A stretch of 64,000 nucleotides of DNA from DATBLE01 sp963837265 (lineage in GTDB: Bacteria > Actinomycetota > Thermoleophilia > Gaiellales > Gaiellaceae), in NCBI GenBank assembly GCA_963837265.1, contig CAWIMQ010000001.1, forward strand, positions 248,001-312,000, read 5' to 3'. The translations under genes were made by a program, and so were the position numbers. Shown here one piece after another: positions 50,560 to 59,165 of this stretch. Within the stretch, counting starts at the first letter, position 1. Every line of letters starts with the position of its first letter. The notes under the pieces are model-generated. The model was not told the DNA's origin and ran no database searches. It saw only the letters and a list, made by a program, of their open reading frames with translations.

Positions 50560-52368
50560 CTACGCGAGCGCCGGCGAGACCTGCTCGGCGTCGCGGCTGA
50601 CGAGCGCGAAGTAGCGGCCGCCGCGGGCGAGCAGCTCCTCGTGGCGACCGATCTCGACGACCCGGCCTCGGTCGAGGACGACGATCTGCTCGGCGTCGCG
50701 CACGGTCGAGAGGCGATGCGCGATCGCGATCGTCGTCCTCCCCTCGGAGAGGCGGTCGAGCGCCTCCTGTACGAGCCGTTCGGTGCCGGTGTCGAGCGAG
50801 GAGGTCGCCTCGTCGAGGACGAGGATCGGCGGGTTGCGGAGGATCGTCCGCGCGATCGCGATCCGCTGCTTCTCCCCGCCCGAGAACCGGTAGCCTCGCT
50901 CGCCGACGACCGTGTCGTAGCCCTCGGGCAGGACGGCGATCACGTGGTGGATCCGCGCCGCCTCGGCCGCCGCCTCGATCTCGTCCTCGGTCGCGTCGGG
51001 CTTCGCGTAGCGCAGGTTCTCGAGCACCGAGGCGTGGAAGAGATAGGTCTCCTGCGACACCACCCCGACGAGGTCGGACAGCGCCGTGAAGGACAGGTCG
51101 CGCACGTCGACCCCGCCGATCGTGACCGACCCCCGCTCGACGTCGTACAGGCGCGCGGCGAGATAGGCGAGGGTCGTCTTCCCGGACCCGGTCTCGCCGA
51201 CGAGCGCGGTCGTCGTCCCGGCCGGGACGGCGAAGCTGACCTCCTCCAGCGTCCACTCCTGCGGCCCGTACCGGAACCAGACCCGGTCGAAGACGACGTC
51301 GCCGGGCCGGGCGCGCCGGAGGGCGCCGGGCTTCTCGAAGATGTCGACCGGCTGGTCGAGGTACTCGAAGATCCGGTCGAAGAGGGCCAGGGAGGTCTGC
51401 ACGTCCAGCCCGACCCCGAGCAGGGACCCGACCGGGAAGAAGAGCCGGGTCTGCAGGGTGGTGAACGAGACCAGCATCGGCACGGAGACGGCGTGCGAGC
51501 CGTGGGCGAGCGCGAGGCCCCCGAACCAGTAGACGGCGGCGGGCATGACCGCGAAGCTCGTCTGGATCGAGGCCATGACCCAGCGCCCGGCCATCCGCTG
51601 GCGGACCTCGAGATCGGCGAGCCGGAGCGAGTCGGTCTCGAACCGGTCGGCGAGCTCGTCTCCCCGCCCCATCGTCTTGCCGAGCAGGATCCCCGAGACC
51701 GACAGCGACTCCTGCACCTGGCTGGAGATGTCGGCGAGGGTCTCCTGCGTCGTCTTCGCGATGCGCCGCCGCTCGTTGCCGACGCGCCGGGTGAGGAGCG
51801 CGAACAGAGGGATCAGCGCGAGCGCGAACAGGGCGAGCTGCCAGTTCAGGACGAGCATGCCGACCACGGTCGCTGCGACGGTGGTCACGTTCGAGGCGAT
51901 CGAGGTGGCCGTGTTCGTGACCACGTTCTGGACGCCCCCGATGTCGTTCGAGATCCGCGACTGCACCTCCCCCGTGCGCGTGCGGGTGAAGAAGGCGAGC
52001 GAGAGCCGCTGCAGGTGCCGGAAGACCGCGGCGCGCAGGTCGTGCATGACCCGCTGGCCGACCTGGTTGGAGAGCAGCGTCTGGACGACGCCGAGGACGC
52101 CGGTGACGACCGCGATCGCGATCATCCCGCCGGCGTTGACGGAGAGCGCGGACGTGTCGTGCCTGCCGATCGCCTCGAGCACGTGCTTGAGCAGGAAGGC
52201 GGGGATCACGCCGAGCCCGGCGGAGACGACGATCAGGCCCAGCAGGCCGGAGAGCCGCAGGCGGTAGGGCCAGAAGAGGCTCCCGACGCGGCGCAGGTTC
52301 GCCCGCCGGAGGGCGGGGTCGGCCGGACGCTCGGGCGCCTCGTCGGCCGAGTGGAAGAACATGCCCAT
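50560..52368 (-). CDS. ABC exporter, MsbA/LmrA type (fused membrane and ATPase domains)
   Basis: The 602-residue half-transporter has six membrane helices in the first ~330 residues (LLGLIVVSAGLGVIPAFLLK, GMIAIAVVTGVLGVVQTLLS and others). An ATPase domain follows: Walker A ALVGETGSGKTT, signature FSGGEKQRIAIARTILRN, Walker B PILVLDEATSSLD and the H-loop in TIAIAHRLSTV. It would work as a homodimer exporting lipids or hydrophobic compounds. ATG 52368 diverges from moaDE with 24 bp between starts. Confidence 0.93.
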   Translation of the reverse strand: MGMFFHSADEAPERPADPALRRANLRRVGSLFWPYRLRLSGLLGLIVVSAGLGVIPAFLLKHVLEAIGRHDTSALSVNAGGMIAIAVVTGVLGVVQTLLSNQVGQRVMHDLRAAVFRHLQRLSLAFFTRTRTGEVQSRISNDIGGVQNVVTNTATSIASNVTTVAATVVGMLVLNWQLALFALALIPLFALLTRRVGNERRRIAKTTQETLADISSQVQESLSVSGILLGKTMGRGDELADRFETDSLRLADLEVRQRMAGRWVMASIQTSFAVMPAAVYWFGGLALAHGSHAVSVPMLVSFTTLQTRLFFPVGSLLGVGLDVQTSLALFDRIFEYLDQPVDIFEKPGALRRARPGDVVFDRVWFRYGPQEWTLEEVSFAVPAGTTTALVGETGSGKTTLAYLAARLYDVERGSVTIGGVDVRDLSFTALSDLVGVVSQETYLFHASVLENLRYAKPDATEDEIEAAAEAARIHHVIAVLPEGYDTVVGERGYRFSGGEKQRIAIARTILRNPPILVLDEATSSLDTGTERLVQEALDRLSEGRTTIAIAHRLSTVRDAEQIVVLDRGRVVEIGRHEELLARGGRYFALVSRDAEQVSPALA

Positions 52369-52392
52369 CGCACCTCAGCGTACTGTTCGAGC

Positions 52393-53028
52393 ATGCGCGT
52401 CACGGTCAGGCTGTTCGCCGGGCTGCGCGAGCGGGCCGGCTTCGCCGAGCGCGAGCTGGAGGCGGCCACGGTCGCCGACGTCTGGCCTGCGCTCGGGCTC
52501 GGCGACGAGCCGGAGGGGCTGCTCTACGCGGTGAACCAGCGCTACGCGGCACGCGAGGCGGCGCTCGAGGAGGGCGACGAGGTGGCGCTGATCCCTCCGG
52601 TCTCCGGCGGCTCCGGCTCGTTCAGGCTGACGGACGAGCCCATCGACCCGGCGGCCGTGATCGACGAGGTCGCCGACCCGGGCGCGGGCGCCGTCGTCAC
52701 GTTCGTCGGCACCACCCGGGCGGGCTCGCGCGGACGCAGCGTCCGCTTCCTCGAGTACGAGGCCTACGGCGGGATGGCCGAGCAGGTGATGGCCGAGCTC
52801 GCCGACGACCTGAAGACGAGGCACGGCCTCTGCGAGATCGCGATCACCCATCGGATCGGCCGCGTCGACATCGGCGGGCTCTCGGTCGTGATCGCCGTCT
52901 CCGCTCCGCACCGTGCCGCCGCGCTGGCGGCCTGCAAGGAGGCGATCGACACGCTCAAGGAGACGGTGCCGCTCTGGAAGAAGGAGGTCTACGAAGACGG
53001 CGAGGAGTGGATCGGGCGAGGCTCGTGA
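52393..53028 (+). CDS. MoaD-MoaE fusion, molybdopterin synthase
   Basis: The first ~80 residues form a MoaD-type ubiquitin fold (MRVTVRLFAGLRERAGFAER, EGDEVALIPPVSGGSG). The rest is MoaE: VVTFVGTTRAGSRGRSVRFL, YEAYGGMAEQVM, AITHRIGRVDIGG and PLWKKEVYEDGEEWIG with the catalytic lysines. The enzyme adds two sulfurs to precursor Z for molybdenum cofactor. MoaD normally needs a free C-terminal Gly-Gly to carry sulfur; here GG is internal (VSGGSG), as in mycobacterial MoaX, which is cleaved after GG. Cleavage is inferred here too. The M29 peptidase gene follows on the same strand. Confidence 0.92.
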   Translation: MRVTVRLFAGLRERAGFAERELEAATVADVWPALGLGDEPEGLLYAVNQRYAAREAALEEGDEVALIPPVSGGSGSFRLTDEPIDPAAVIDEVADPGAGAVVTFVGTTRAGSRGRSVRFLEYEAYGGMAEQVMAELADDLKTRHGLCEIAITHRIGRVDIGGLSVVIAVSAPHRAAALAACKEAIDTLKETVPLWKKEVYEDGEEWIGRGS

Positions 53029-53114
53029 GCGTACACGGGAGGGGGCCACGCGGCGGAACCACGGGCGCCCGCGCGCGGGCCGGAGCCCCAGCCGTCGCCG
53101 ATACCATCATCCTG

Positions 53115-54074
53115 ATGGAGCGCCTCGCCCACCCCGGCTGGTGCGAGAACCTGATCGGCGCCGCCGGCCTCAGGCCCGGCGAGCGTGTGCTGGTCGTCGT
53201 CGACGAGCCCCTGACCGCCGAGGGGTCCGAGCTCGCGGCGGCCGTGAAGGACGCGCAGGGCGAGCCGAGGCTCGAGCTCTGGGCGGGCGAGCGGCCGCTG
53301 TCAGACGCGCCTGCCGCCGTGCTCGAGGGCGCGCGGGAGGCCGACGTCTCGCTCTTCCTGTCCGAGCAGCCGCGCGGCGACGAGGCGAACGCGCGCTTTC
53401 AGCTGATGGAGGCCGTGATCGGGCACGGCGGCAGGCAGATCTTCATGGGCTTCGTGGACGGCGACCTGCTCCGGAACGAGCTGTCGGAGCGCCCGCCCGA
53501 CCTCGCCGGCGCGGCGCGCGGCCTGATCGCGCAGGTGGACGGCTGCGACACGGTCCGGATTCGCGGGCAGGCGGGAACCGACCTGACGTTGCGCGTCGGC
53601 GGCCGCCCGTGGAAGACCGACGCCGCCGGCCTCGGGCCCGGCGAGACCGCGAACTACCCGGGCGGCGAGATCTACGTCGCCCCGCACGCGGACGGCGCCG
53701 ACGGCGTGCTCGTCGCCGACCTGACCGTCCCGTACACGGTCGACGGGCTCGTCGACGAGCCGGTCACGCTCAGGTTCCGGCACGGACGCGTGACCTCGAT
53801 CGAGGGTGGCCGCGCGGCGGACATGCTCCGCGACCTGGTCGCGGGCGCGGGAGCGGGTGCCGACGTGATCGCCGAGCTCGGCATCGGGCTCAATCACGCC
53901 GTGCGGCCGCGGGGCCACGTGATGCTGGACGAGAAGGCCGGCGGAACGGCGCACGTCGCGATCGGCCGCAACACGGGCTCGTACGGCGGCGATAACCACG
54001 CGGCGATCCACGTCGACTGCGTCTTCTCGGCGCCCTCGGTCGAGGCCGACGGCCGCAGCGTGGCGATTCCGTGA
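53115..54074 (+). CDS. M29-like aminopeptidase
   Basis: The 319-residue protein resembles M29 aminopeptidases: CENLIGAAGLRPGERVLVVV, and especially the C-terminal metal site IAELGIGLNHAVRPRGHVML, DEKAGGTAHVAIGRNTG and DNHAAIHVDCVF with the expected Glu, His and Asp ligands. It should remove N-terminal residues from peptides in the cytoplasm. ATG 53115 is chosen because earlier codons read as non-coding. The M50 protease gene overlaps its stop by 4 bp. Confidence 0.85.
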   Translation: MERLAHPGWCENLIGAAGLRPGERVLVVVDEPLTAEGSELAAAVKDAQGEPRLELWAGERPLSDAPAAVLEGAREADVSLFLSEQPRGDEANARFQLMEAVIGHGGRQIFMGFVDGDLLRNELSERPPDLAGAARGLIAQVDGCDTVRIRGQAGTDLTLRVGGRPWKTDAAGLGPGETANYPGGEIYVAPHADGADGVLVADLTVPYTVDGLVDEPVTLRFRHGRVTSIEGGRAADMLRDLVAGAGAGADVIAELGIGLNHAVRPRGHVMLDEKAGGTAHVAIGRNTGSYGGDNHAAIHVDCVFSAPSVEADGRSVAIP

Positions 54075-54727
54075 CCGACTTCCAGCCGGAGGTCCCGGAG
54101 CGCGAGTACCGACCGATCCAGCCCGAGCCGATGTGGCGCGAGGTCGTCCGGCGGATCTGGGGGCCGGTCGCCGTCGTGGTCGGGCTGATCGCCAAGTTCG
54201 GCGTCGCCGCCGCGAAGTTCTGGACGATCTTCGCGGCCGTCGGCGGCTACGCGCTGATCTGGGGCTGGAAGTTCGGCCTCGGGGCGGTCCTGCTCATCCT
54301 CGTCCACGAGCTGGGCCACTTCGTCGAGGCGAAGCGGAGAGGCCTCGACCCCGACCTGCCGGTCTTCCATCTCTTCGGCGCCTACGTCAAGCTCCGCAAC
54401 CCGCGGATGAGCCCCTGGCAGAGCTTCTGGGTCTCGATCTCGGGCCCGTTCTGGGGAAGCGTGGCGGCCGCGGGAGTCTGGCTCCTCGGCGAGCAGCAGC
54501 ACTCGCGCGTCCTCCAGGCTCTCGGCTACATCGGGTTCCTGCTCAACCTCTTCAACCTCCTTCCGATCGGCATGCTCGACGGCGGCTCGATCTCGCGGGC
54601 GATCAGGACGATGCAGCTCGGAGGCACCCCGCGCAAGGCCCTGATCGGCGGGAGCCTCTACCTCGGCCTGGCGGGGCTGCTCGTGGTGGGGATGATCGCG
54701 GCCTACGTCCCCCAGCACCGCCTGTGA
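54071..54727 (+). CDS. M50-family membrane metalloprotease
   Basis: The 218-residue protein has several membrane segments and both site-2-protease motifs: HExxH as LLILVHELGHFVEAKRRGL (residue ~80), and the second metal ligand in NLFNLLPIGMLDGGSISRA (residue ~165). It would cut transmembrane substrates inside the membrane, but the substrate is unknown. GTG 54071 overlaps the M29 gene by 4 bp, and the next gene overlaps its stop by 4 bp, so the three are translated together. Confidence 0.9.
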   Translation: MTDFQPEVPEREYRPIQPEPMWREVVRRIWGPVAVVVGLIAKFGVAAAKFWTIFAAVGGYALIWGWKFGLGAVLLILVHELGHFVEAKRRGLDPDLPVFHLFGAYVKLRNPRMSPWQSFWVSISGPFWGSVAAAGVWLLGEQQHSRVLQALGYIGFLLNLFNLLPIGMLDGGSISRAIRTMQLGGTPRKALIGGSLYLGLAGLLVVGMIAAYVPQHRL

Positions 54728-55428
54728 GCGAAGACAGATCGATCCTCGAGCACCGGCGAGGCGACCTCGCCGCGCACATCGAGCTGATCGCCGCCGAGTT
54801 CCGAAAGGGCTTCGAGGCCGTGGACGAGATCGGGGGGCCGGCCGTCACCGTCTTCGGCTCCGCCCGCATCCAGCCGGGTCACCCGGACTACGAGCGGGCA
54901 CGGGAATGCGGGCGGCTGCTCGCGGAGGGGGGGTTCGCCGTCGTCACCGGCGGCGGCCCGGGGGTGATGGAGGCGGCGAACCGCGGTGCCAGGGAGGGCG
55001 GCGGCTTCTCGGTCGGCTTCAACATCGAGCTTCCGCACGAGCAGGAGCCGAACGGCTACCTCGATCTCGCCGTCACCTTCCGGCACTTCTACGCGCGCAA
55101 GGTCATGCTGGTGAAGGCGGCGGAGGGCTTCGTCCTCTTCCCGGGCGGGTTCGGCACGCTCGACGAGCTGTTCGAGTCGCTGACGCTGATCCAGACGGAC
55201 AAGGTGCACGAGTTCCCCGTCAGCCTGATCGATACCGACTACTGGCGCGGCCTGCTCGACTGGGTCGCCGCCCGGCCGCTCGCGACCGGGAAGATCTCGC
55301 CCGAGGACGTCGGCCTGCTTCGCGTCACCGACGACGTCGCCGAGGCGGTCGACGGCGTCCGGGAGCGCTGGAGACGCTCCCGCGCCGAGCCGGCGGTGCA
55401 CGAGCCGGAGAAGGCGGACGCCGAGTAG
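54724..55428 (+). CDS. LOG-family protein (TIGR00730 type)
   Basis: The 234-residue Rossmann-like protein has the lysine-decarboxylase-like/LOG motifs: AVTVFGSARIQPGHPDYERA, VVTGGGPGVMEAANRGARE and FVLFPGGFGTLDELFESLTL (PGGxGTxxE). Proteins of this family release cytokinin-type bases from nucleotide monophosphates or act as nucleotide nucleosidases. GTG 54724 overlaps the M50 stop by 4 bp. It is the last gene of its operon before the 124-bp repeat array. Confidence 0.92.
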   Translation: MSEDRSILEHRRGDLAAHIELIAAEFRKGFEAVDEIGGPAVTVFGSARIQPGHPDYERARECGRLLAEGGFAVVTGGGPGVMEAANRGAREGGGFSVGFNIELPHEQEPNGYLDLAVTFRHFYARKVMLVKAAEGFVLFPGGFGTLDELFESLTLIQTDKVHEFPVSLIDTDYWRGLLDWVAARPLATGKISPEDVGLLRVTDDVAEAVDGVRERWRRSRAEPAVHEPEKADAE

Positions 55429-55473
55429 CGGTTCCGCGGCTCCGTCACGCGAGGAGCGCGGAGCCGAAGCCGG

Positions 55474-55970
55474 GCCGCTCGTCACGCGCAACCCGCCGCG
55501 GCCGAAGCCGGGCTCTGCCCGGCGAGAGGCCACCTGCCGCCGGACGATCGCATCCGCGAAGGAGGGGGCCCATGGGGGAACCACGAGGTTCCCCCATGCC
55601 GCTCGTCACGCGCGACCCGCCGCGGCCGAAGCCGGGCTCTGCCCGGCGAGAGGCCACCCACCACCGGACGATCGCATCCGCAAAGGAGGGGGCCCATGGG
55701 GGAACCACGGGTTCCCCCATGCCGCTCGTCACGCGCGACCCGCCGCGGCCGAAGCCGGGCTCTGCCCGGCGAGAGGCCACCCACCACCGGACGATCGCAT
55801 CCGCGAAGGAGGGGGCCCATTGGGGGAACCACGGGTTCCCCCATGCCGCTCGTCACGCGCGACCCGCCGCGGCCGAAGCCGGGCTCTGCCCGGCGAGAGG
55901 CCACCTGCCGCCGGACGATCGCATCCGCAAAGGAGGGGGCCCATGGGGGAACCACGGGTTCCCCCATGCC
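55474..55970. repeat. Four tandem ~124-bp units with a strong hairpin
   Basis: Units begin GCCGCTCGTCACGCGC at 55474, 55598, 55721 and 55845 (124, 123, 124 and ~125 bp). They are nearly identical, differing at positions such as CTGCCGCC/CCACCACC and GCGAAGG/GCAAAGG. Each ends in CATGGGGGAACC-ACG(A/G)-GGTTCCCCCATG, a perfect-arm hairpin. They fill the gap between the convergent LOG and carboxypeptidase genes, a natural place for a two-way terminator. Confidence 0.93.
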
Positions 55971-55973
55971 TTC

Positions 55974-56822
55974 TTAGCCGCGGCTTGCGAAGCCCCAGTC
56001 GAGGAGCTTCCTGACGTCGCCGTACGCGTCGTCCGCGCCGAGGGCGACCGCGATCAGGTGGATGCCGTGGCGTCGCGCCGAGGCGACCAGGCAATGCTTG
56101 GCGAGCGTCGTCCAGCCCGTCTTGACCCCGTCCGCGCCCGGATACGTGCCGATCAGGTGGTTCTTGTTGACGTACACCTTCTCGCCGACCGGCAGCGACC
56201 ACGGCACGTGCTTGACGCGCGTGCGGACGACCGCGCGGAAGCGTGGGTTCCAGAGGGCATAGCGGGCCAGCGCCGCCAGGTCCCAGGCGCTCGAGTAGCT
56301 GTCCTCGTCGATCAGGCCGCTCGGGCTGCGGAAGTGGGACTCGCGGAGGCCGAGCGCCTCCGCCTTCCTGTTCATCAGGGCGACGAAGCGCGACCGGGTC
56401 CCTCCGGCTCCGATCGCGAGCGCGAGCGCGCTGTCGTTCCCCGAGAAGAGGAGCGTGCCGTAGAAGAGCTTCCACGCCTCGACCTTCTCCCCGGCGCGAA
56501 GGCCCTCCTTGATCGGGGCGACGCGCGGCACCGAGCGGTCGACGGTCACGATCGAGTGCGGGCCGAGCCGCTCCAGCGCGACGATCGCGGTCATGATCTT
56601 CGTCGTCGAGGCGATCGGCAGGCGTCGGTGCATCCACCTGCCCCACAGCACCTTGCCGGTGTCGGCGTCGACGAGGATCGCCGCCGTGGCCGTCACCCTG
56701 ATCCCGTGGGCGGGCAGAGGGCCCGACCGCTGGATCAGCGGCTTCCGGTCTGCGGCACCGGCGGGCATGGCCGCCGAGGCGACCAGCGCCAGCAGCAGGA
56801 CGAGACCCCGCGCCCGGGACAC
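55974..56822 (-). CDS. D-alanyl-D-alanine carboxypeptidase (DacF/PBP5-like)
   Basis: The 282-residue serine peptidase has all three penicillin-binding motifs: SxxK in IASTTKIMTA (residue ~65), SxN in LLFSGNDSALAL (~120), and KTG in GADGVKTGWT (~230). A signal peptide RGLVLLLALVASAAMPAGAA begins the protein, so it acts outside the membrane, trimming peptidoglycan stem peptides. GTG 56822 is preferred because it places the signal peptide at the start; ATG 56858 would overlap the selA start. The C-terminal domain of larger PBP5 proteins is absent. Confidence 0.9.
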   Translation of the reverse strand: MSRARGLVLLLALVASAAMPAGAADRKPLIQRSGPLPAHGIRVTATAAILVDADTGKVLWGRWMHRRLPIASTTKIMTAIVALERLGPHSIVTVDRSVPRVAPIKEGLRAGEKVEAWKLFYGTLLFSGNDSALALAIGAGGTRSRFVALMNRKAEALGLRESHFRSPSGLIDEDSYSSAWDLAALARYALWNPRFRAVVRTRVKHVPWSLPVGEKVYVNKNHLIGTYPGADGVKTGWTTLAKHCLVASARRHGIHLIAVALGADDAYGDVRKLLDWGFASRG

Positions 56823-56856
56823 AGCGGCCCCAGGGTACCTCCCTAGACTTACGGAC

Positions 56857-58140
56857 ATGGAGCTCCGGGACCTTCCGTCCGTCGACGAGCTGGCCCGCAG
56901 GGTCGGTGATCCGCTCGGGGTCGACGCGGCCCGCCGCGTCCTCGATCTCGCCCGCGAGGAGATCAGGGCGGGCGCGGAGCCCGGCGACCTCGAAGAGCGC
57001 CTGCGGGCGGAGCTCCACGACGCGCGCAGGCCCCGGCTCCGCCGCGTGCTGAACGCGACCGGCGTGATCGTCCACACGAACCTCGGCCGCGCGCCCCTTC
57101 CCGAGGCGGCAATCGAGCGCGTGCGCGCGGTCGGGGGCGGCTACTCGAACCTCGAGTACGACCTCGAGTCGGGCGTGCGCGGCTCACGCCAGGACCACGT
57201 CGCCTCGATCCTCCGGCGGCTGACCGGCGCGGAGGCGGCGCTCGTCGTGAACAACAACGCCGCCGCGCTGCTGCTCGCTCTCGCCGCGCTCGCCGAGCGA
57301 CGCGAGGTGATCGTCTCGCGCGGCGAGCTGCTCGAGATCGGCGACGGGTTCCGGATCCCGGAGGTGCTGGCCCGCTCCGGCGCCCGGCTCGTCGAGGTGG
57401 GGACGACGAACCGCACGCGCGCCGCCGACTACGAGCGGGCGATCGGCCCCGACACGGCGCTGCTCCTGCGGGTGCACCAGTCGAACTTTCGCGTGGTCGG
57501 GTTCACGGAGCAGGCGTCCGTGGCCGAGCTGGCGGAGGTCGCGAAGCGAGCAGCGCTGCCGCTCGTGGACGATCTCGGCTCCGGGGCACTCGTGCCGCTC
57601 GCGGACGAGCCGCGCGTCCGCGACGCCCTGGCCGCCGGCGCCGGGCTCGTGTGCTTCTCCGGAGACAAGCTGCTCGGCGGGCCACAGGCCGGTATCGTCG
57701 TCGGCCGGGCCGACCTGGTCGGGCGGCTGCGCCGGCACCCCCTCCAGCGCGCCCTGCGCGCCGACAAGCTCGGCCTCGCCGCCCTCGAGGGCACGCTTGC
57801 GCTCTACCTCGACCCGGAACGAGCTTTGCGCGAGGTGCCGGTGCTGCGCATGCTGGCCGAGCCCGTCGAGCAGGTGCGGGCCCGCGCGGAGCGGCTCGCC
57901 GAGCTCGCGGGCGGCACCCTCGAGGAGACCGTTGCCCGCGTCGGCGGCGGCGCGCTCCCGCTCGCGGAGCTCCCCAGCTTCGCCTGCGCGGTCGAGGAGG
58001 CACTCGCCGCGCCGCTGCGCGAGGGCGAGCCGCCGGTCGTCGGCGTCGTGCGCGACGGACGCACCTTGCTGGACTGCCGCACGCTCGCCGGCGCCGACGT
58101 GGACGACGTCGCTGCCGCCGTCGCCCGCGCGAGGGAATGA
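56857..58140 (+). CDS. selA: L-seryl-tRNA(Sec) selenium transferase SelA
   Basis: The 427-residue PLP enzyme reads as SelA throughout: LRRVLNATGVIVHTNLGRAP, GYSNLEYDLESGVRGSR, LVVNNNAAALLLAL and, at residue ~270, the PLP lysine in LVCFSGDKLLGGPQAGIVVG. It converts Ser-tRNA(Sec) to Sec-tRNA(Sec) with selenophosphate. The presence of selB downstream shows a selenocysteine pathway, although selC and selD are not in the window. ATG 56857 diverges from the carboxypeptidase gene. The O-methyltransferase gene overlaps its stop by 4 bp. Confidence 0.95.
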   Translation: MELRDLPSVDELARRVGDPLGVDAARRVLDLAREEIRAGAEPGDLEERLRAELHDARRPRLRRVLNATGVIVHTNLGRAPLPEAAIERVRAVGGGYSNLEYDLESGVRGSRQDHVASILRRLTGAEAALVVNNNAAALLLALAALAERREVIVSRGELLEIGDGFRIPEVLARSGARLVEVGTTNRTRAADYERAIGPDTALLLRVHQSNFRVVGFTEQASVAELAEVAKRAALPLVDDLGSGALVPLADEPRVRDALAAGAGLVCFSGDKLLGGPQAGIVVGRADLVGRLRRHPLQRALRADKLGLAALEGTLALYLDPERALREVPVLRMLAEPVEQVRARAERLAELAGGTLEETVARVGGGALPLAELPSFACAVEEALAAPLREGEPPVVGVVRDGRTLLDCRTLAGADVDDVAAAVARARE

Positions 58141-59165
58141 GAGACGAAGCCGAGCACAGAGGCGACGGCGAAGGTGTCGGCCTTGGTGCGAGGCGACGTC
58201 GTGACTCCGAAAGCGTCGGCGCCGTCACGCCGGAGGCCAGGCTCTGGGATCTCCTGCGCGGAGCGATCACAGCGCGTGCGCTCGCGGTCGTCTCCGACCT
58301 CCGGGTCGCCGAGGCGCTCGCGGCCGGGGCCCGGCCGCTGGGCGAGCTCGCGCGCGAGACGGGTGCCGACGCCGACACGCTGCACCGGTTGCTGCGCGCG
58401 CTCGCGAGCGAGGGCGTCTTCTTCGAGGATGAGCCCGGCGTCTTCCGGAACACGCCCGCGTCCGAGCTCCTGCGAGCCGGGTGGGGCGCTTTCGCGCACC
58501 TCTTCGGGGGCGTGTTCCACCAGACCATGGCAGGGCTCGAGGCGGACGGCGACGCGGCGTTCCCGCGAACGTTCGGAACCGACTTCTGGACGTGGCTCGC
58601 AGAGCACCCGGCCGAGCGTGCCTCGTTCGACAGAGCGATGGAACAGGGAAAGGAGCGGCGAGCCGGCCGCCTCACCGGCCTGGACTGGCGTGGGAACGAG
58701 ACGGTCGTGGACGTGGGAGGCGGCAACGGCTCGTTTCTCGTCGAGCTCCTCCGCGTTCACCCGGGCGTCCGGGGGGTCGTCTTCGACCTGCCGGAGACGG
58801 TACGCGACGAGCAGGCGCTCGCGGCCCGAGGCGTCGAGTTCGTGGCCGGGAGCTTCTTCGAGCGGGTCCCGGCCGGCGACGTGTACATCCTCGGCACGAT
58901 CCTCCACGACTGGGACGACGAGCACGCCGCCGCGATCCTGCGAACGATCCGGGCAGATGCCCCGGCCGGCGCACGTGTCCTGATCGTCGACGCGGTGGTC
59001 GCCACCGGCAACGAGCCGCAGGGCGCCAAGTGGCTCGACCTCCTGATGCTCGCGTTCGCAGGGGGACGGGAGCGGACGGAGCGCGAGTGGCGGCAGCTCC
59101 TCGACGGCGTGGGCCTGAGGCTCGACGCGATCCAGGACGGCCTGATCGAGGCCCGGTGCCCCTGA
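58137..59165 (+). CDS. SAM-dependent O-methyltransferase, between selA and selB
   Basis: The 342-residue protein matches hydroxyneurosporene/acetylserotonin O-methyltransferase-type enzymes: an N-terminal winged-helix dimerisation domain (LRVAEALAAGARPLGELARE, DTLHRLLRALASEGVF), a SAM-binding motif ETVVDVGGGNGSFLVELLRV (residue ~185), and catalytic HDWDDEHAAAILRTI. The substrate is unknown. ATG 58137 overlaps the selA stop by 4 bp and its end overlaps selB by 10 bp. Placement between two selenocysteine genes is unusual and hints at a selenium-related or merely inserted role. Confidence 0.88.
   Translation: MRDEAEHRGDGEGVGLGARRRRDSESVGAVTPEARLWDLLRGAITARALAVVSDLRVAEALAAGARPLGELARETGADADTLHRLLRALASEGVFFEDEPGVFRNTPASELLRAGWGAFAHLFGGVFHQTMAGLEADGDAAFPRTFGTDFWTWLAEHPAERASFDRAMEQGKERRAGRLTGLDWRGNETVVDVGGGNGSFLVELLRVHPGVRGVVFDLPETVRDEQALAARGVEFVAGSFFERVPAGDVYILGTILHDWDDEHAAAILRTIRADAPAGARVLIVDAVVATGNEPQGAKWLDLLMLAFAGGRERTEREWRQLLDGVGLRLDAIQDGLIEARCP

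Noticed and set aside
50641..53028. A 795-codon plus-strand ORF ending in MoaD-MoaE
   Set aside because: The first 580 codons are the antisense of the ABC exporter; only the part from 52393 is protein-like.
55474..55970. CRISPR array
   Set aside because: Units of 124 bp are nearly identical over their full length with no unique spacers, and there are no cas genes nearby.
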